From an uncultured Alphaproteobacteria bacterium (GTDB taxonomy: Bacteria; Pseudomonadota; Alphaproteobacteria; Rhizobiales; Aestuariivirgaceae): 64,000 bases of DNA. Below are positions 38,795-47,098 of the stretch, piece after piece. The notes below the pieces were generated by a model. The model saw only the letters and a program-made list of their open reading frames with translations, did not search any database and was not told the DNA's origin. Every line of letters begins with the position of its first letter. The stretch's first letter is position 1. Location: positions 1 to 64,000 of the forward strand of contig CALMZX010000104.1 of assembly GCA_937870685.1 (NCBI GenBank). Reading direction: 5' to 3'. A program made the position numbers and the translations under genes.

Positions 38795-40396
38795 TCAGGC
38801 GTCCTGCTCCGCTTCGGCTTCGGCATCAGCCTCAACAGCCGGCGCCTCGATCCAGCCCAGGGCCACACGGGCCTGGAGGATCAGGGCTTCGGCTTCCGCC
38901 GCCGTCACGCCATGTTCAGACAGATATCCCTTGTGCTTCACCGTCTCGCCGTTCTTGCGTTCGTTCCAGCCGGTGAGTTCGTCCGTGGCAAGGTCGGCAA
39001 AGTCCTCGAGTGACTTCACGCCCGCCTCGCCCAGCCCCACCACCATGCGCGGGCTCAGGCCCTCGAAGGTGGCAAGATCATCGGCAACGCCAAGCGCCTT
39101 GCGCTTTTCTTCCATCTCGGCGGCTTCCCGCTCCAGGAAGGCCTTGGCACGGTTCTGCAGTTCTTCCGCCGTCTGCTCGTCGAGGCCTTCGATCGAGGCA
39201 ATCTCGTGCGGTTCGACATGGGCCAGTTCGTCCACCTCGGCAAAGCCTTCCGAGGCGAGCAGCTGGGCCAGCGTCTCGTCCACGTCGAGGGCGTCGACGA
39301 AGAGCTTGGTGCGGGCGGCGAATTCCTTCTGGCGGCGCTCCGATTCCTCGGCTTCCGTCATGATGTCGATGTCCCAGCCGGTGAGCTGCGAGGCGAGGCG
39401 CACGTTCTGGCCGCGCCGGCCGATGGCCAGTGACAGCTGCTCGTCCGGCACCACCACCTCGATGCGCTCGGTTTCCTCGTCGAGAACCACCTTGGAGACT
39501 TCCGCCGGAGCCAGCGCGTTGACCACAAAGGTCGCCACATCCGGCGACCACTGGATGATGTCGATCTTTTCACCCTGCAACTCGTTCACCACGGCTTGCA
39601 CGCGGCTGCCGCGCATACCGACGCAGGCGCCCACCGGATCGATCGAGCCGTCCTTGGAGCGCACGCCGATCTTGGCGCGGCTGCCCGGATCGCGGGCCAC
39701 CGACACCACATCAACAACGCCGTCATAGATTTCCGGCACTTCTTGGCCAAAGAGCTTGGCCATGAACTGCGGGTGCGTGCGCGACAGGAAAATCTGCGGC
39801 CCCCGCTGCTCGCGGCGCACGTCATAGATATAGGCGCGGATGCGGTCACCCGGGCGGAAGGTTTCGCGCGGCAGGGTTTCGTCCCGGCGCACGATGCCTT
39901 CGCCGCGTCCGAGATCGACGATCACGTTGCCATACTCGGCGCGCTTGACGACGCCGTTGATGATGTCGCCGATGCGGTCCTTGAATTCTTCGTAGACGCG
40001 GTCACGTTCGGCATCGCGCACCTTCTGCACGATCACTTGCTTGGCCGACTGCGCGGCGATGCGGCCGAACTCGATGGGCGGCAGGGCCTCGGCGATGAAA
40101 TCGCCCACCTGTGCGGCGGGGTTGCGCTTCTGGGCGTCAACGATGGAAATCTGCGTGGCGTCGTTCTCCACCACCTCGGCCACCTGCAAAAGGCGGTTGA
40201 GGCGGGTTTCGCCGGTGCGCGGATCGATCTCGGCGCGGATGTCATTTTCCATGCCGTAGCGCTGCTTGGCGGCGCGCGTCATGGCGTCTTCCATCGCTTC
40301 GAGCACGATGCTCTTGTCGATGGACTTTTCCCGCGCCACGGCATCCGCGATCTGCAGAAGCTCAAGCCTGTTGGCGCTGACAGCAGTGTTAGCCAT
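38795..40396 (-). CDS. nusA: Transcription termination/antitermination protein NusA
   Basis: 533 aa from ATG 40396 ([27 protein letters not shown]). The N-terminal RNAP-binding domain (to about 125), S1 (about 130-200), two KH domains ([30 protein letters not shown] and [18 protein letters not shown]) and two C-terminal helix-hairpin-helix acidic repeats follow in order. NusA modulates pausing, termination and antitermination. It overlaps rimP by 8 bases. Confidence 0.97.
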   Translation of the reverse strand: MANTAVSANRLELLQIADAVAREKSIDKSIVLEAMEDAMTRAAKQRYGMENDIRAEIDPRTGETRLNRLLQVAEVVENDATQISIVDAQKRNPAAQVGDFIAEALPPIEFGRIAAQSAKQVIVQKVRDAERDRVYEEFKDRIGDIINGVVKRAEYGNVIVDLGRGEGIVRRDETLPRETFRPGDRIRAYIYDVRREQRGPQIFLSRTHPQFMAKLFGQEVPEIYDGVVDVVSVARDPGSRAKIGVRSKDGSIDPVGACVGMRGSRVQAVVNELQGEKIDIIQWSPDVATFVVNALAPAEVSKVVLDEETERIEVVVPDEQLSLAIGRRGQNVRLASQLTGWDIDIMTEAEESERRQKEFAARTKLFVDALDVDETLAQLLASEGFAEVDELAHVEPHEIASIEGLDEQTAEELQNRAKAFLEREAAEMEEKRKALGVADDLATFEGLSPRMVVGLGEAGVKSLEDFADLATDELTGWNERKNGETVKHKGYLSEHGVTAAEAEALILQARVALGWIEAPAVEADAEAEAEQDA

Positions 40397-41033
40397 TGTC
40401 ATTTCCTTCTTTGGTGTCTTCGTCCCCGTCGTCATCTTCGGGGGGATTGATCTCGCCGTCGAAGTCGGAGGCATCCGAGACGGCATTGGGGTTGTTCTTG
40501 AGCCGCGCCTTGGCGGCCTCGATCAGTTCGTCAGTGAGCGACAGCTTGGCCTCGCCGATGTCGGCAAAGGGCACGCCGATCAGCAGCGGCTCCTTGTTGC
40601 CACCTTCCGGGTTCTCGATGAAGAGGCGCACCTCGCCATCATGGTAGCCTTCCAGTTCGCCCTTGAAGCGCTTGCGGCCGGCCTGCGGCACCGCCATGTC
40701 CAGCTTCACCTCGTGGCCCGCCCAGTCTTCAAAGTCCTGGGCCCGCACCAGCGGACGGTCGATACCGGGCGACGACACCTCAAGCTGGTAGCGCCCGCTC
40801 ATGATGTCGGCCACATCCATGACCGGCGAGAAGGCGCGGCTGAACTGTTCGCAGTCATCAATGGTGAAGGTGCCGTCCGGCCGTTCCGCCATCACCTGCA
40901 CCGTGCCGCCGATCAGCTTCACCCGCACCAGCCGGAACCCCATGCCGTCAAGCACCGGCTCGGCCAGTGCGGCAATGCGCGCCGCTGGTCCCGTCTCGCG
41001 GGCCAGCCTCTGGGTTGGCAGTGTCTCGGTCAT
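40389..41033 (-). CDS. rimP: Ribosome maturation factor RimP
   Basis: Assists 30S maturation. 214 aa: DUF150 N-domain ([44 protein letters not shown]), the [30 protein letters not shown] junction, the C-terminal SH3-like domain, then an acidic Asp/Glu tail. The Shine-Dalgarno AAGGAC precedes the ATG. First gene of the operon, with a premature terminator 22 bp ahead. Confidence 0.96.
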   Translation of the reverse strand: MTETLPTQRLARETGPAARIAALAEPVLDGMGFRLVRVKLIGGTVQVMAERPDGTFTIDDCEQFSRAFSPVMDVADIMSGRYQLEVSSPGIDRPLVRAQDFEDWAGHEVKLDMAVPQAGRKRFKGELEGYHDGEVRLFIENPEGGNKEPLLIGVPFADIGEAKLSLTDELIEAAKARLKNNPNAVSDASDFDGEINPPEDDDGDEDTKEGNDNG

Positions 41034-41054
41034 TCTGTCCTTGCTTCAGGCAAT

Positions 41055-41083
41055 AAAAAAAGCGGGCCCCTCGCGGGACCCAC
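41055..41083 (-). terminator. Premature terminator in the rimP operon leader (attenuator candidate)
   Basis: On the minus strand: GUGGGUCCC, loop GCGA (a GNRA tetraloop), GGGGCCCGC, then seven U. The 9-bp stem and U tract fulfil every rule for intrinsic termination. The only minus-strand gene that could be affected is rimP, 22 bp downstream; no minus-strand gene ends upstream. It therefore lies in the leader of the rimP-nusA-infB operon. Confidence 0.85.
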
Positions 41084-41210
41084 TCCCAATTCCGGTTTCC
41101 CGGTTCTGATGAGTGAATATCGTGGAGGTCACATAGGCTCTTTTGTCCGCCGGGGCAAGGGGGAATGCCCGAAACTGCCAGACCGTCAGCGACACTTTGC
41201 CATCATTTCT

Positions 41211-41247
41211 TTCGCAAGTGCGAGATTGAACCCTTCGCAGTTGCGAA
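41211..41247. promoter_or_regulatory. Two tandem TTCGCA-N2-TGCGAA palindromes
   Basis: TTCGCAAGTGCGAG (41211-41224) and TTCGCAGTTGCGAA (41234-41247) are 14-bp dyads, centres 23 bp apart. The second is perfect; the first has one mismatch. They overlap the predicted rimP transcription start and lie ahead of the 61-aa gene on the other strand, so a dimeric regulator could control either or both. Confidence 0.6.
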
Positions 41248-41248
41248 A

Positions 41249-41276
41249 TATATAGACTTTCGTGTTAGGACAGCAA
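41249..41276 (-). promoter_or_regulatory. Candidate promoter of the rimP-nusA-infB operon
   Basis: TTGCTG at 41276-41271, a 16-bp spacer and TATATA at 41254-41249 on the minus strand. The start would be near 41242, giving a leader of about 210 nt that contains the terminator at 41055-41083. Confidence 0.55.
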
Positions 41277-41311
41277 CTTGAGCGTTGCTCCCGTCCGGAC
41301 GGAGAAGAAAG

Positions 41312-41497
41312 ATGTTGCACCAGAAATACCGCAAGATGGCCGAACCCAACCGGGGCCACACCTACAGCGTGCATGAGCACGGCAAATCAGGCAAGATTCA
41401 CCAGTGGCTTTTGTGCCGCGACAGTGACGTGTTTGACCGTCACCTCGTCGAGGAAAAAGACCTGGGCGATCCCAAGCAGTGGCTCTGGCTGGAATAG
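41312..41497 (+). CDS. Small hypothetical protein (61 aa)
   Basis: ATG 41312 with GGAGA 6-10 nt upstream; the ORF track begins nine codons earlier. Sequence is hydrophilic, rich in His, Lys, Asp and Trp (HTYSVHEHGKSGKIHQWLLCRDSDVFDRHLVEEKDLG), with no signal or membrane segment. I recognise no family. It is divergent from the rimP operon and monocistronic. Confidence 0.6.
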   Translation: MLHQKYRKMAEPNRGHTYSVHEHGKSGKIHQWLLCRDSDVFDRHLVEEKDLGDPKQWLWLE

Positions 41498-41517
41498 GTT
41501 TCCGTCAACAGATGGCG

Positions 41518-41533
41518 GGGCAGCGCGCTGCCC
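41518..41533. other. GC-rich perfect palindrome between convergent genes
   Basis: GGGCAGCGCGCTGCCC, a 16-bp perfect dyad in the 41-bp gap between the 61-aa gene and the convergent TauE gene. It could act as a shared hairpin terminator, but has no T tract on either side. Confidence 0.45.
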
Positions 41534-41538
41534 TGCCC

Positions 41539-42288
41539 CTATCCCCATACCGGCAGGCTCAAGGCCAACGACAGGCCGATGAGGGCGAGGCAGATGCGCC
41601 GGAAGGTTTCGGCACTCGCCATGTGGAAGATTTTGCTTCCGCCATAGAGTCCTGCCGCGAAGAACGGCACCAGCAGGACACTCAGCACCAGCACCTCAAT
41701 CGTCAGCAGCTTGCCCACGAGGTAGCTGAAGAAGCCGATGGCCGTGGAGAAGGCAAAATAGAGGATGGTCGATGACCGCATCTCGCGGTGATCATGGTTG
41801 CCACCCAGCCAGTAAGCCACCACTGGCGGCCCCGCCAATTGTGCCAGCCCGCTGAAGACCCCAGACAGCACGCCCACGCCGACCGTGACGCTGGCATGGG
41901 GTTTGCCGCCATAGCGCCAGCCCGAGAGCAGCAGCACCAGCATCAGCGCCACCAGCGCCGTGATGATCCAGCGCAGGAGTGTGGGATCCCCCAGCGCCAG
42001 CGCAAAGGTACCCGCCGGAATGCCGATCACGGCACCTGCCGCCATCAGCGCCACCTCCGGCTTGCGCGCCCGCTCCCACGCCGACCAGATCATCGGCACA
42101 GCCACAATGCCGTCCGCCAGCAGCAGCAGCGGGGCCGCAATCTGCGGACCCACAAAACGCGAGGCCAGCGGCACGAAGATCAGGGCCGCGCCAAAGCCTG
42201 AGAAACCCCGTGCCATGCCCGCGACGAAGGCGGTGACAGCCAGCACGGCCAGGAGCTGCAGGGAAAGTTCAGGCAGGGGAAACAACAT
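41539..42288 (-). CDS. TauE/SafE family sulfite exporter-like permease
   Basis: 249 aa from ATG 42288; the ORF track adds 14 residues. About eight transmembrane helices, with the family-typical AGMARGFSGFGAALIFVPLAS in the first repeat and GVLSGVFSGLAQLAGPPVVAYWL in the second. The family exports sulfite, sulfoacetate or related anions. No sulfonate genes lie nearby, so the substrate is open. Confidence 0.87.
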   Translation of the reverse strand: MLFPLPELSLQLLAVLAVTAFVAGMARGFSGFGAALIFVPLASRFVGPQIAAPLLLLADGIVAVPMIWSAWERARKPEVALMAAGAVIGIPAGTFALALGDPTLLRWIITALVALMLVLLLSGWRYGGKPHASVTVGVGVLSGVFSGLAQLAGPPVVAYWLGGNHDHREMRSSTILYFAFSTAIGFFSYLVGKLLTIEVLVLSVLLVPFFAAGLYGGSKIFHMASAETFRRICLALIGLSLALSLPVWG

Positions 42289-42357
42289 CACGACCCTGAT
42301 AGGCGGCACACATGTTCCGTCAAGCGCCACCCGCCGCGCCGCGGCAAGGCCAAGCGC

Positions 42358-42768
42358 TCACCCCTTGAAATCGCGCAGGATGTTTTTCAGGCCGGGCTCG
42401 GCCACGCGCAGCACCGCATCATGGGTGGAAAACCAGCTGCGCTCGCGTTCCTTCATCTCGGGCCAGGCCTTGCGCTTGGTCTCGACTTCCAGGGCATAGA
42501 CAGTGACGGTGACCGGCAGCACTTCCTTCTTGCCACGCTTCTCATAGAAGAATGTGCCCAGTGGCTCGCGCCGCATGTGGCCCTCGACACCCGCCTCTTC
42601 AAAGGCCTCGCGCCGCGCCGCGTTGTAGTCGGCGAGCCCTTCCATGGGCCAGCCCTTCGGGATCACCCAGCGCCGCGTCTCGCGCGAGGTCACCAGCAGC
42701 ACCTCCACTGTGCCTTTCCGCCTGCGCCAGCACAGCGCCGCCACCTGCTGAAGGGTACGCTCCGCCAT
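42358..42768 (-). CDS. NUDIX hydrolase
   Basis: 136 aa from ATG 42768, whose first base is the last base of the pit stop codon (TGATG). The Nudix box is WVIPKGWPMEGLADYNAARREAFEEAGVEG (about 34-63). The IPKGWPM form is typical of the diphosphoinositol/diadenosine polyphosphate branch in alphaproteobacteria. Coupling to a phosphate transporter is suggestive of polyphosphate or signalling-nucleotide turnover, but that is inference. Confidence 0.88.
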   Translation of the reverse strand: MAERTLQQVAALCWRRRKGTVEVLLVTSRETRRWVIPKGWPMEGLADYNAARREAFEEAGVEGHMRREPLGTFFYEKRGKKEVLPVTVTVYALEVETKRKAWPEMKERERSWFSTHDAVLRVAEPGLKNILRDFKG

Positions 42769-43778
42769 CACAGCAGATGGGTTGCCAGCCAGTAGGACAC
42801 GGCCGCAAGAATCGCCGACGCCGGGATTGTGATGACCCATGCCCAGACAATGCTGGAAGCGAGGCCCCAGCGCACCGAATTGGCGCGGCGCGCCGTTCCG
42901 GCCCCCACGATGGCGCCCGTGATGGTATGGGTCGTGGAAACGGGAATGCCGAGATAGGTCGCCGCAAACAGCGTCATGGCTCCGGCCGTGTTGGAACAGG
43001 CCCCCTGCATGGGCGACAGCTTGGTGATCTTTGATCCCATGGTGCGCACGATGCGCCAGCCGCCCATCATGGTGCCCATTCCCATGACCACATAACACGA
43101 GAAGATGGCCCAGTCCGGCACATGGAATTCCTTGTACACCCCGTTCGAATAAAGAAGCACCGCAATGATGCCTGCCGTTTTCTGGGCGTCATTGCTGCCG
43201 TGGCCGAGCGAATAGAGCGCCGAGGCCACAAGTTGCAGCTTGCGCATGACGCCTTCCGCCCAGGAAGGGCTGGCGCGCATGAACAGCCAGCTCATCAGGA
43301 TCATCAGGATGATCGCCAGCACAAAACCCGTGAAGGGTGACAGCACGATGGCATAGAGCGTCTTGGAGAGGCCGCCCCAGACGATGCCGCCAAAGCCTGC
43401 CTTGGTGACACCCGCCCCGACGATGCCGCCGACAAGGGCGTGCGACGAGGACGACGGTATGCCACCCCACCAGGTGATGAGATTCCAGACGATGGCTCCA
43501 GCCAGTGCGCCGAAGACCACCGCATTGTCGATCAGGTCGGGCGAGATGATGCCCTTGCCGATGGTGTTGGCGACATGGGCCTCGAAAACAAAATAGGCCG
43601 CGAAATTGAAGAACCCGGCCCACAGCACGGCATGCACGGGCTTGAGAACGCGGGTGGACACCACCGTTGCGATGGCATTGGCGGAGTCGTGCATGCCATT
43701 GATGAAGTCAAAGAACAGCGCCACGAAGATCAGGAAGAACAGCGTCGCGTTGAATGCGCCAAGGTCCATGGCGGCCAT
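42768..43778 (-). CDS. pit: Low-affinity inorganic phosphate transporter, PiT family
   Basis: 336 aa, ten or so transmembrane helices. The duplicated PiT signature is visible as FFDFINGMHDSANAIATVVSTRVL near the N-terminus and MQGACSNTAGAMTLFAATYLGIPVSTTHTITGAIVGAG near 250-290. It carries phosphate with protons or metal-phosphate complexes. It lies 6 bp after the DUF47 gene, the orfA-pit arrangement known from Sinorhizobium meliloti. Confidence 0.95.
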   Translation of the reverse strand: MAAMDLGAFNATLFFLIFVALFFDFINGMHDSANAIATVVSTRVLKPVHAVLWAGFFNFAAYFVFEAHVANTIGKGIISPDLIDNAVVFGALAGAIVWNLITWWGGIPSSSSHALVGGIVGAGVTKAGFGGIVWGGLSKTLYAIVLSPFTGFVLAIILMILMSWLFMRASPSWAEGVMRKLQLVASALYSLGHGSNDAQKTAGIIAVLLYSNGVYKEFHVPDWAIFSCYVVMGMGTMMGGWRIVRTMGSKITKLSPMQGACSNTAGAMTLFAATYLGIPVSTTHTITGAIVGAGTARRANSVRWGLASSIVWAWVITIPASAILAAVSYWLATHLL

Positions 43779-43784
43779 CTCCCG

Positions 43785-44429
43785 TCAGGCGTGTTCGATG
43801 ACGATATCGCTCATCACGTGAGCCACATCCTCGAAGCGGTCACAGACCTTTTCGAGATGTTCATAGAGTTCCGCGCCGATCACGAAGGCAAGCGCATCCT
43901 TCTTGGCACGGCCCTTGTAGAGGGCCCGCAGGCCCTCGTCGTTCAGTTGGTCCGACTGTTCCTCGATCTTGGTGATCTCGCCTGTCAGCGTGTGCAGCTT
44001 GGAGGAATTTTGGCCGATGTTGCGCAGCAGCGGCAGGGCCTCCGAGGTGAGTTTCGCCAGCATGATCACGCGGTCCGCCATGGCCCTCATGTTGGGCTCG
44101 AACTCTTTCACGTCATAGAGCATGACCACCTTGCCGGTCTTGTTCATCTGGTCGATGGCATCATCCAGCGAGGCCGAGAGGCCCTTGATGTCGCTGCGGT
44201 CGAAGGGCGTGATGAAGGCACGGCGGATCGCCTGCATCACCTCATAGGAGATGTGGTCTGCCTCTTCTTCCTGGCGCGAGAGCGTGGCGCAATTGTCGGC
44301 AACCGCCTTGCCGCCATCGAGAATGGCGCGCAGCGACTGGGCTGCTTCCTGCGCCTTTGCGGCCTGCGCTTCGAAGAGGTCGAAGAACTTCTCCTCACGC
44401 GGCATCAGGGACTTGATGAAATGGAACAT
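43785..44429 (-). CDS. DUF47 (PhoU-like) protein, Pit accessory
   Basis: 214-aa helical cytoplasmic protein of the DUF47/YkaA family. MFHFIKSLMPREEKFFDLFEAQAAKAQEAAQSL...EEEADHISYEVMQAIRRAFITPFDRSDI is the family signature, with acidic metal-binding helices like PhoU. In Sinorhizobium the equivalent orfA is co-transcribed with pit and repressed by PhoB. The start has GGAG about 9 nt upstream. Three Pho boxes lie only 15 bp upstream of the ATG. Confidence 0.92.
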   Translation of the reverse strand: MFHFIKSLMPREEKFFDLFEAQAAKAQEAAQSLRAILDGGKAVADNCATLSRQEEEADHISYEVMQAIRRAFITPFDRSDIKGLSASLDDAIDQMNKTGKVVMLYDVKEFEPNMRAMADRVIMLAKLTSEALPLLRNIGQNSSKLHTLTGEITKIEEQSDQLNDEGLRALYKGRAKKDALAFVIGAELYEHLEKVCDRFEDVAHVMSDIVIEHA

Positions 44430-44444
44430 CGCCGGGCTCCGGTC

Positions 44445-44473
44445 ATGACATTTGGATGACAGTCATATGACAG
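44445..44473 (-). promoter_or_regulatory. Triple Pho box (PhoB operator) of the DUF47-pit-NUDIX operon
   Basis: On the minus strand: CTGTCAT-N4-CTGTCAT-N4-ATGTCAT, three direct heptamers at exact 11-bp intervals. The first two match the PhoB half-site consensus fully, the third has one change. A TTGCGG...CATATGA element suggests a promoter whose -10 lies inside the boxes, so bound PhoB would block rather than activate. Confidence 0.88.
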
Positions 44474-44510
44474 GGCAGATGCCCGCAAGAAAGCGCGATT
44501 TTGCCGCGAT

Positions 44511-45164
44511 TCACCGTTTTCGGAAGGTGAGATAGGTCGGCGTGCGGCCTTCCCGCAGGGCTTTCGCTTCGTAGCGGGTACGCGTCCAGTCCGGGAACGG
44601 CAGGGCCGGATCGCCTTCCTCGGCGAAACCGCCATGCGCAGCCACGTGATCCCGCGTCCACGCCACATAGTCGGGAATGTCGCTGGCAAACAGGAAAAAA
44701 CCGTCACCCGCCAGCAATCTGTGAAAGTGGGCGAGGTTGGCCGGGCTGACAAAGCGGCGCTTCTTCTGCCGCTCCTTCGGCCACGGATCGGGATAGAGCA
44801 GGTAGAGGCGCTCCAGACATCCGTCCGGCAAGACCTCCAGCAAGGCGCGGGCATCCCCGTAGTGGACACGCACATTGCCGATGGTCTGCTCGTCCAGCGC
44901 CGCCAGCAGCTTGGCCACGCCATTGAGGAAGGCTTCCGCGCCAATGAGGGAAAGGTCACCATGCAGCGCCGCCTGGTGCGCCAGATGTTCACCACCGCCA
45001 AAGCCGATTTCCAGCCAGCGCCGCGAGCCCGTTGCCGCCAGCGGATCGGCGAGATCAACCGCCACCTGCGGTAGCAGCACATCCATCAGTTCCGAATGAC
45101 GGCGGCGCAAGGGCTTGCCCTTGCGCCGTCCGTAGAACTGGAATTTCGGCTGTGGCGAGGTCAC
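44511..45164 (-). CDS. trmB: tRNA (guanine-N7-)-methyltransferase TrmB
   Basis: Methylates G46 of tRNA. 217 aa from GTG 45164, which overlaps the metK stop (GTGA); the ORF-track start 15 codons earlier lies within met[25 protein letters not shown] opens the family, SAM motif [18 protein letters not shown] near 50-67, then [17 protein letters not shown] with the tRNA-binding basic run. Translationally coupled to metK, which makes its cofactor. Confidence 0.95.
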   Translation of the reverse strand: MTSPQPKFQFYGRRKGKPLRRRHSELMDVLLPQVAVDLADPLAATGSRRWLEIGFGGGEHLAHQAALHGDLSLIGAEAFLNGVAKLLAALDEQTIGNVRVHYGDARALLEVLPDGCLERLYLLYPDPWPKERQKKRRFVSPANLAHFHRLLAGDGFFLFASDIPDYVAWTRDHVAAHGGFAEEGDPALPFPDWTRTRYEAKALREGRTPTYLTFRKR

Positions 45165-46351
45165 TTCACCGCCGCTTTGAGCGCCTTGACCAGATCGGTG
45201 CGCTCCCACGAGAAGCCGCCATCCTTCTCTGCCTTGCGCCCGAAGTGGCCGTAGGCCGCCGTGCGCGCATAAATCGGGCGGTTGAGATCGAGGTGCGTGC
45301 GGATGCCGCGGGGCGACAGGTCCATCACCTTGCGGATCGCCTTTTCGAGTTTTTCTTCCTTCACCTTGCCGGTGCCGTGGGTATCCACATAGACCGAGAG
45401 TGGCTGCGACACGCCGATGGCATAGGACAGCTGGATCGTGCAGCGCGAGGCGAGTTTCGCCGCCACGATGTTCTTGGCGAGATAGCGCGCCGCATAGGCG
45501 GCTGAGCGGTCCACCTTGGTCGGGTCCTTGCCCGAGAAGGCACCGCCGCCATGGGGTGCGGCACCGCCGTAGGTGTCGACGATGATCTTGCGGCCCGTGA
45601 GACCGCAGTCACCATCGGGACCGCCGATGTAGAACTTGCCGGTGGGGTTGACGTGCCACACCGTGTCCTTGCTGATCCAGCCCTTGGGCAGCGCCTTCTT
45701 CACATATGGCTTCACCAGCGCGAGCACGTCCTTCGACGTCATCGACTCGTCAAGATGCTGGTGCGACACCACGATCTGTGTGGCGCCAACGGGTTTGCCG
45801 TTCTTGTACTGCACCGAGACCTGGCTCTTGGAGTCAGGGCCGAGGCGCTTTTCACCCTTGTGGCGGGCTTCCGCGAGAAGCTGCAGGATGCGTTGCGAGT
45901 AGTAGAGCGGTGCGGGCAGCAGGTCGGGCGTTTCATCACAGGCATAGCCGAACATGATGCCCTGGTCGCCCGCTCCTTCGTCCTTGTGAGCCGCCGCATC
46001 GACGCCGACAGCGATGTCGGCAGATTGGCCGTGCAGCAGGATTTCGACCTTGGCGGTGTTCCAGTGGAAGCCATCCTGCTCGTAGCCGATATCCTTGATC
46101 GCCTGCCGCGCTGCGGCCTCGATCTTGTCATTCGTCACCGAGGAGGGCCCGCGGTATTCGCCCGCGATCACCACGCGGTTGGTGGTGGCCAGCGTTTCGC
46201 AGGCGACGCGCACTGACCACGGGTCCATGCCCTGCGCCAGCGCCTCGCGGAAGAACAGGTCGACCACTTCGTCGGAGATGCGGTCGCAGACCTTGTCCGG
46301 ATGGCCTTCGGAGACGGCCTCACTGGTGAATACGAAGTTCTTGCGCGCCAT
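45161..46351 (-). CDS. metK: S-adenosylmethionine synthetase
   Basis: Makes SAM from methionine and ATP. 396 aa from ATG 46351 ([31 protein letters not shown]); the ORF track adds 22 residues. [17 protein letters not shown] (ATP-binding) and [23 protein letters not shown] (phosphate-binding loop) are intact. A dyad operator and a candidate promoter lie upstream. The XRE regulator gene before it seems to have its own hairpin terminator. Confidence 0.97.
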   Translation of the reverse strand: MARKNFVFTSEAVSEGHPDKVCDRISDEVVDLFFREALAQGMDPWSVRVACETLATTNRVVIAGEYRGPSSVTNDKIEAAARQAIKDIGYEQDGFHWNTAKVEILLHGQSADIAVGVDAAAHKDEGAGDQGIMFGYACDETPDLLPAPLYYSQRILQLLAEARHKGEKRLGPDSKSQVSVQYKNGKPVGATQIVVSHQHLDESMTSKDVLALVKPYVKKALPKGWISKDTVWHVNPTGKFYIGGPDGDCGLTGRKIIVDTYGGAAPHGGGAFSGKDPTKVDRSAAYAARYLAKNIVAAKLASRCTIQLSYAIGVSQPLSVYVDTHGTGKVKEEKLEKAIRKVMDLSPRGIRTHLDLNRPIYARTAAYGHFGRKAEKDGGFSWERTDLVKALKAAVK

Positions 46352-46374
46352 CGGGAGCCCCTTCTCAGTTCGAT

Positions 46375-46433
46375 ATAAAGATATCTTTATGTGTTCCTGT
46401 GCCGTTAATGGCAGCACTGTCGATAGGGGTCAA
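46375..46433 (-). promoter_or_regulatory. metK promoter with ATAAAGATATCTTTAT operator
   Basis: TTGACC (46433-46428), 17-bp spacer and CATTAA (46410-46405) form a plausible promoter on the minus strand, starting near 46398. A perfect 16-bp palindrome, ATAAAGATATCTTTAT, occupies 46375-46390, about +8 to +23, a position that suits a repressor. I see no SAM riboswitch in the leader of about 50 nt. Confidence 0.6.
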
Positions 46434-46442
46434 GAGCGAACA

Positions 46443-46466
46443 CGGCCGCACGTTCCCGTGCGGCCG
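46443..46466 (-). terminator. Hairpin downstream of the XRE regulator gene
   Basis: CGGCCGCACG-N4-CGTGCGGCCG, a perfect 10-bp stem, lies 53 bp past the regulator stop codon at 46519. On the minus strand it is followed by TGTTCGCTCTT, a weak U tract. It probably ends the regulator transcript ahead of the metK promoter. Confidence 0.55.
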
Positions 46467-46518
46467 CGCCATGATCATGTTGATGGTATGATGGTACGGG
46501 CGGATCGACCCGTTGTCG

Positions 46519-46926
46519 TCAGGCCGGTTCCTTGGAGTCTGCAACCTGGCGGGCCAGCGCCGCAATGAGCTTGCGCTTCTGTGGTGTGCTCGCGTCGCGG
46601 AAAGCCTTGGCCAGCTGGATGCCTTCCGGCGTCATGAGCGAGCTCATGAATTCGTCCGGCTGCGCGCCCTCCTTCAGGCCGCCATCGGCTTCAAGCCCGG
46701 GCAACCCTTCAAAAAAGAAGTTGATCGGCACGCCCAGCGTCTTTGCGGCATAGAAGAGCCTGCTTGCGCTGATGCGGTTGGCACCCTTCTCGTATTTCTG
46801 CACCTGCTGGAAGGTGATTCCCAGCAACTCACCAAGCCGTTCCTGGCTCATGTTGATCAGTTGACGGCGCATGCGGATGCGCGTGCCGACATGCACATCG
46901 ATATAGTTTGGATCGCGTCTTGCCAT
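46519..46926 (-). CDS. XRE-family helix-turn-helix regulator
   Basis: 135 aa. The HTH is at about 13-67: VGTRIRMRRQLINMSQERLGELLGITFQQVQKYEKGANRISASRLFYAAKTLGVPINFFF. This is the alphaproteobacterial regulator regularly found between lnt and metK. The C-terminal part (about 75-135) is helical and family-specific. Targets are unknown; the dyads at 46375 and 47065 are candidate sites. Confidence 0.9.
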   Translation of the reverse strand: MARRDPNYIDVHVGTRIRMRRQLINMSQERLGELLGITFQQVQKYEKGANRISASRLFYAAKTLGVPINFFFEGLPGLEADGGLKEGAQPDEFMSSLMTPEGIQLAKAFRDASTPQKRKLIAALARQVADSKEPA

Positions 46927-47064
46927 TGTTCTCAGACCCTTGCCCCCAGTCTGAACATCTTAACGACCAAGCACCGTGCAACTCCCAGCAAAGGCAAGTG
47001 ATTTGGTCAACTTCTAAATCCCTTAGGGCAAGTCCCCTCACGGAACAATCAGAAATGCGCATGT

Positions 47065-47086
47065 CCAAGTAATTTTCATTATTTGG
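47065..47086. promoter_or_regulatory. AT-rich dyad between lnt and the XRE regulator
   Basis: CCAAGTAAT-TTTC-ATTATTTGG, 9-bp arms with one G-T mismatch, 12 bp past the lnt stop codon and about 139 bp before the regulator start. It could be an operator or a weak terminator of lnt. No clear T tract follows. Confidence 0.4.
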
Positions 47087-47098
47087 TATAAGTACAGT

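Noticed and set aside
46352-46520. SAM riboswitch upstream of metK
   Set aside because: The leader after the predicted start is only about 50 nt and shows no SAM-I or SAM-II-like pairing; a protein operator explains the dyad better.
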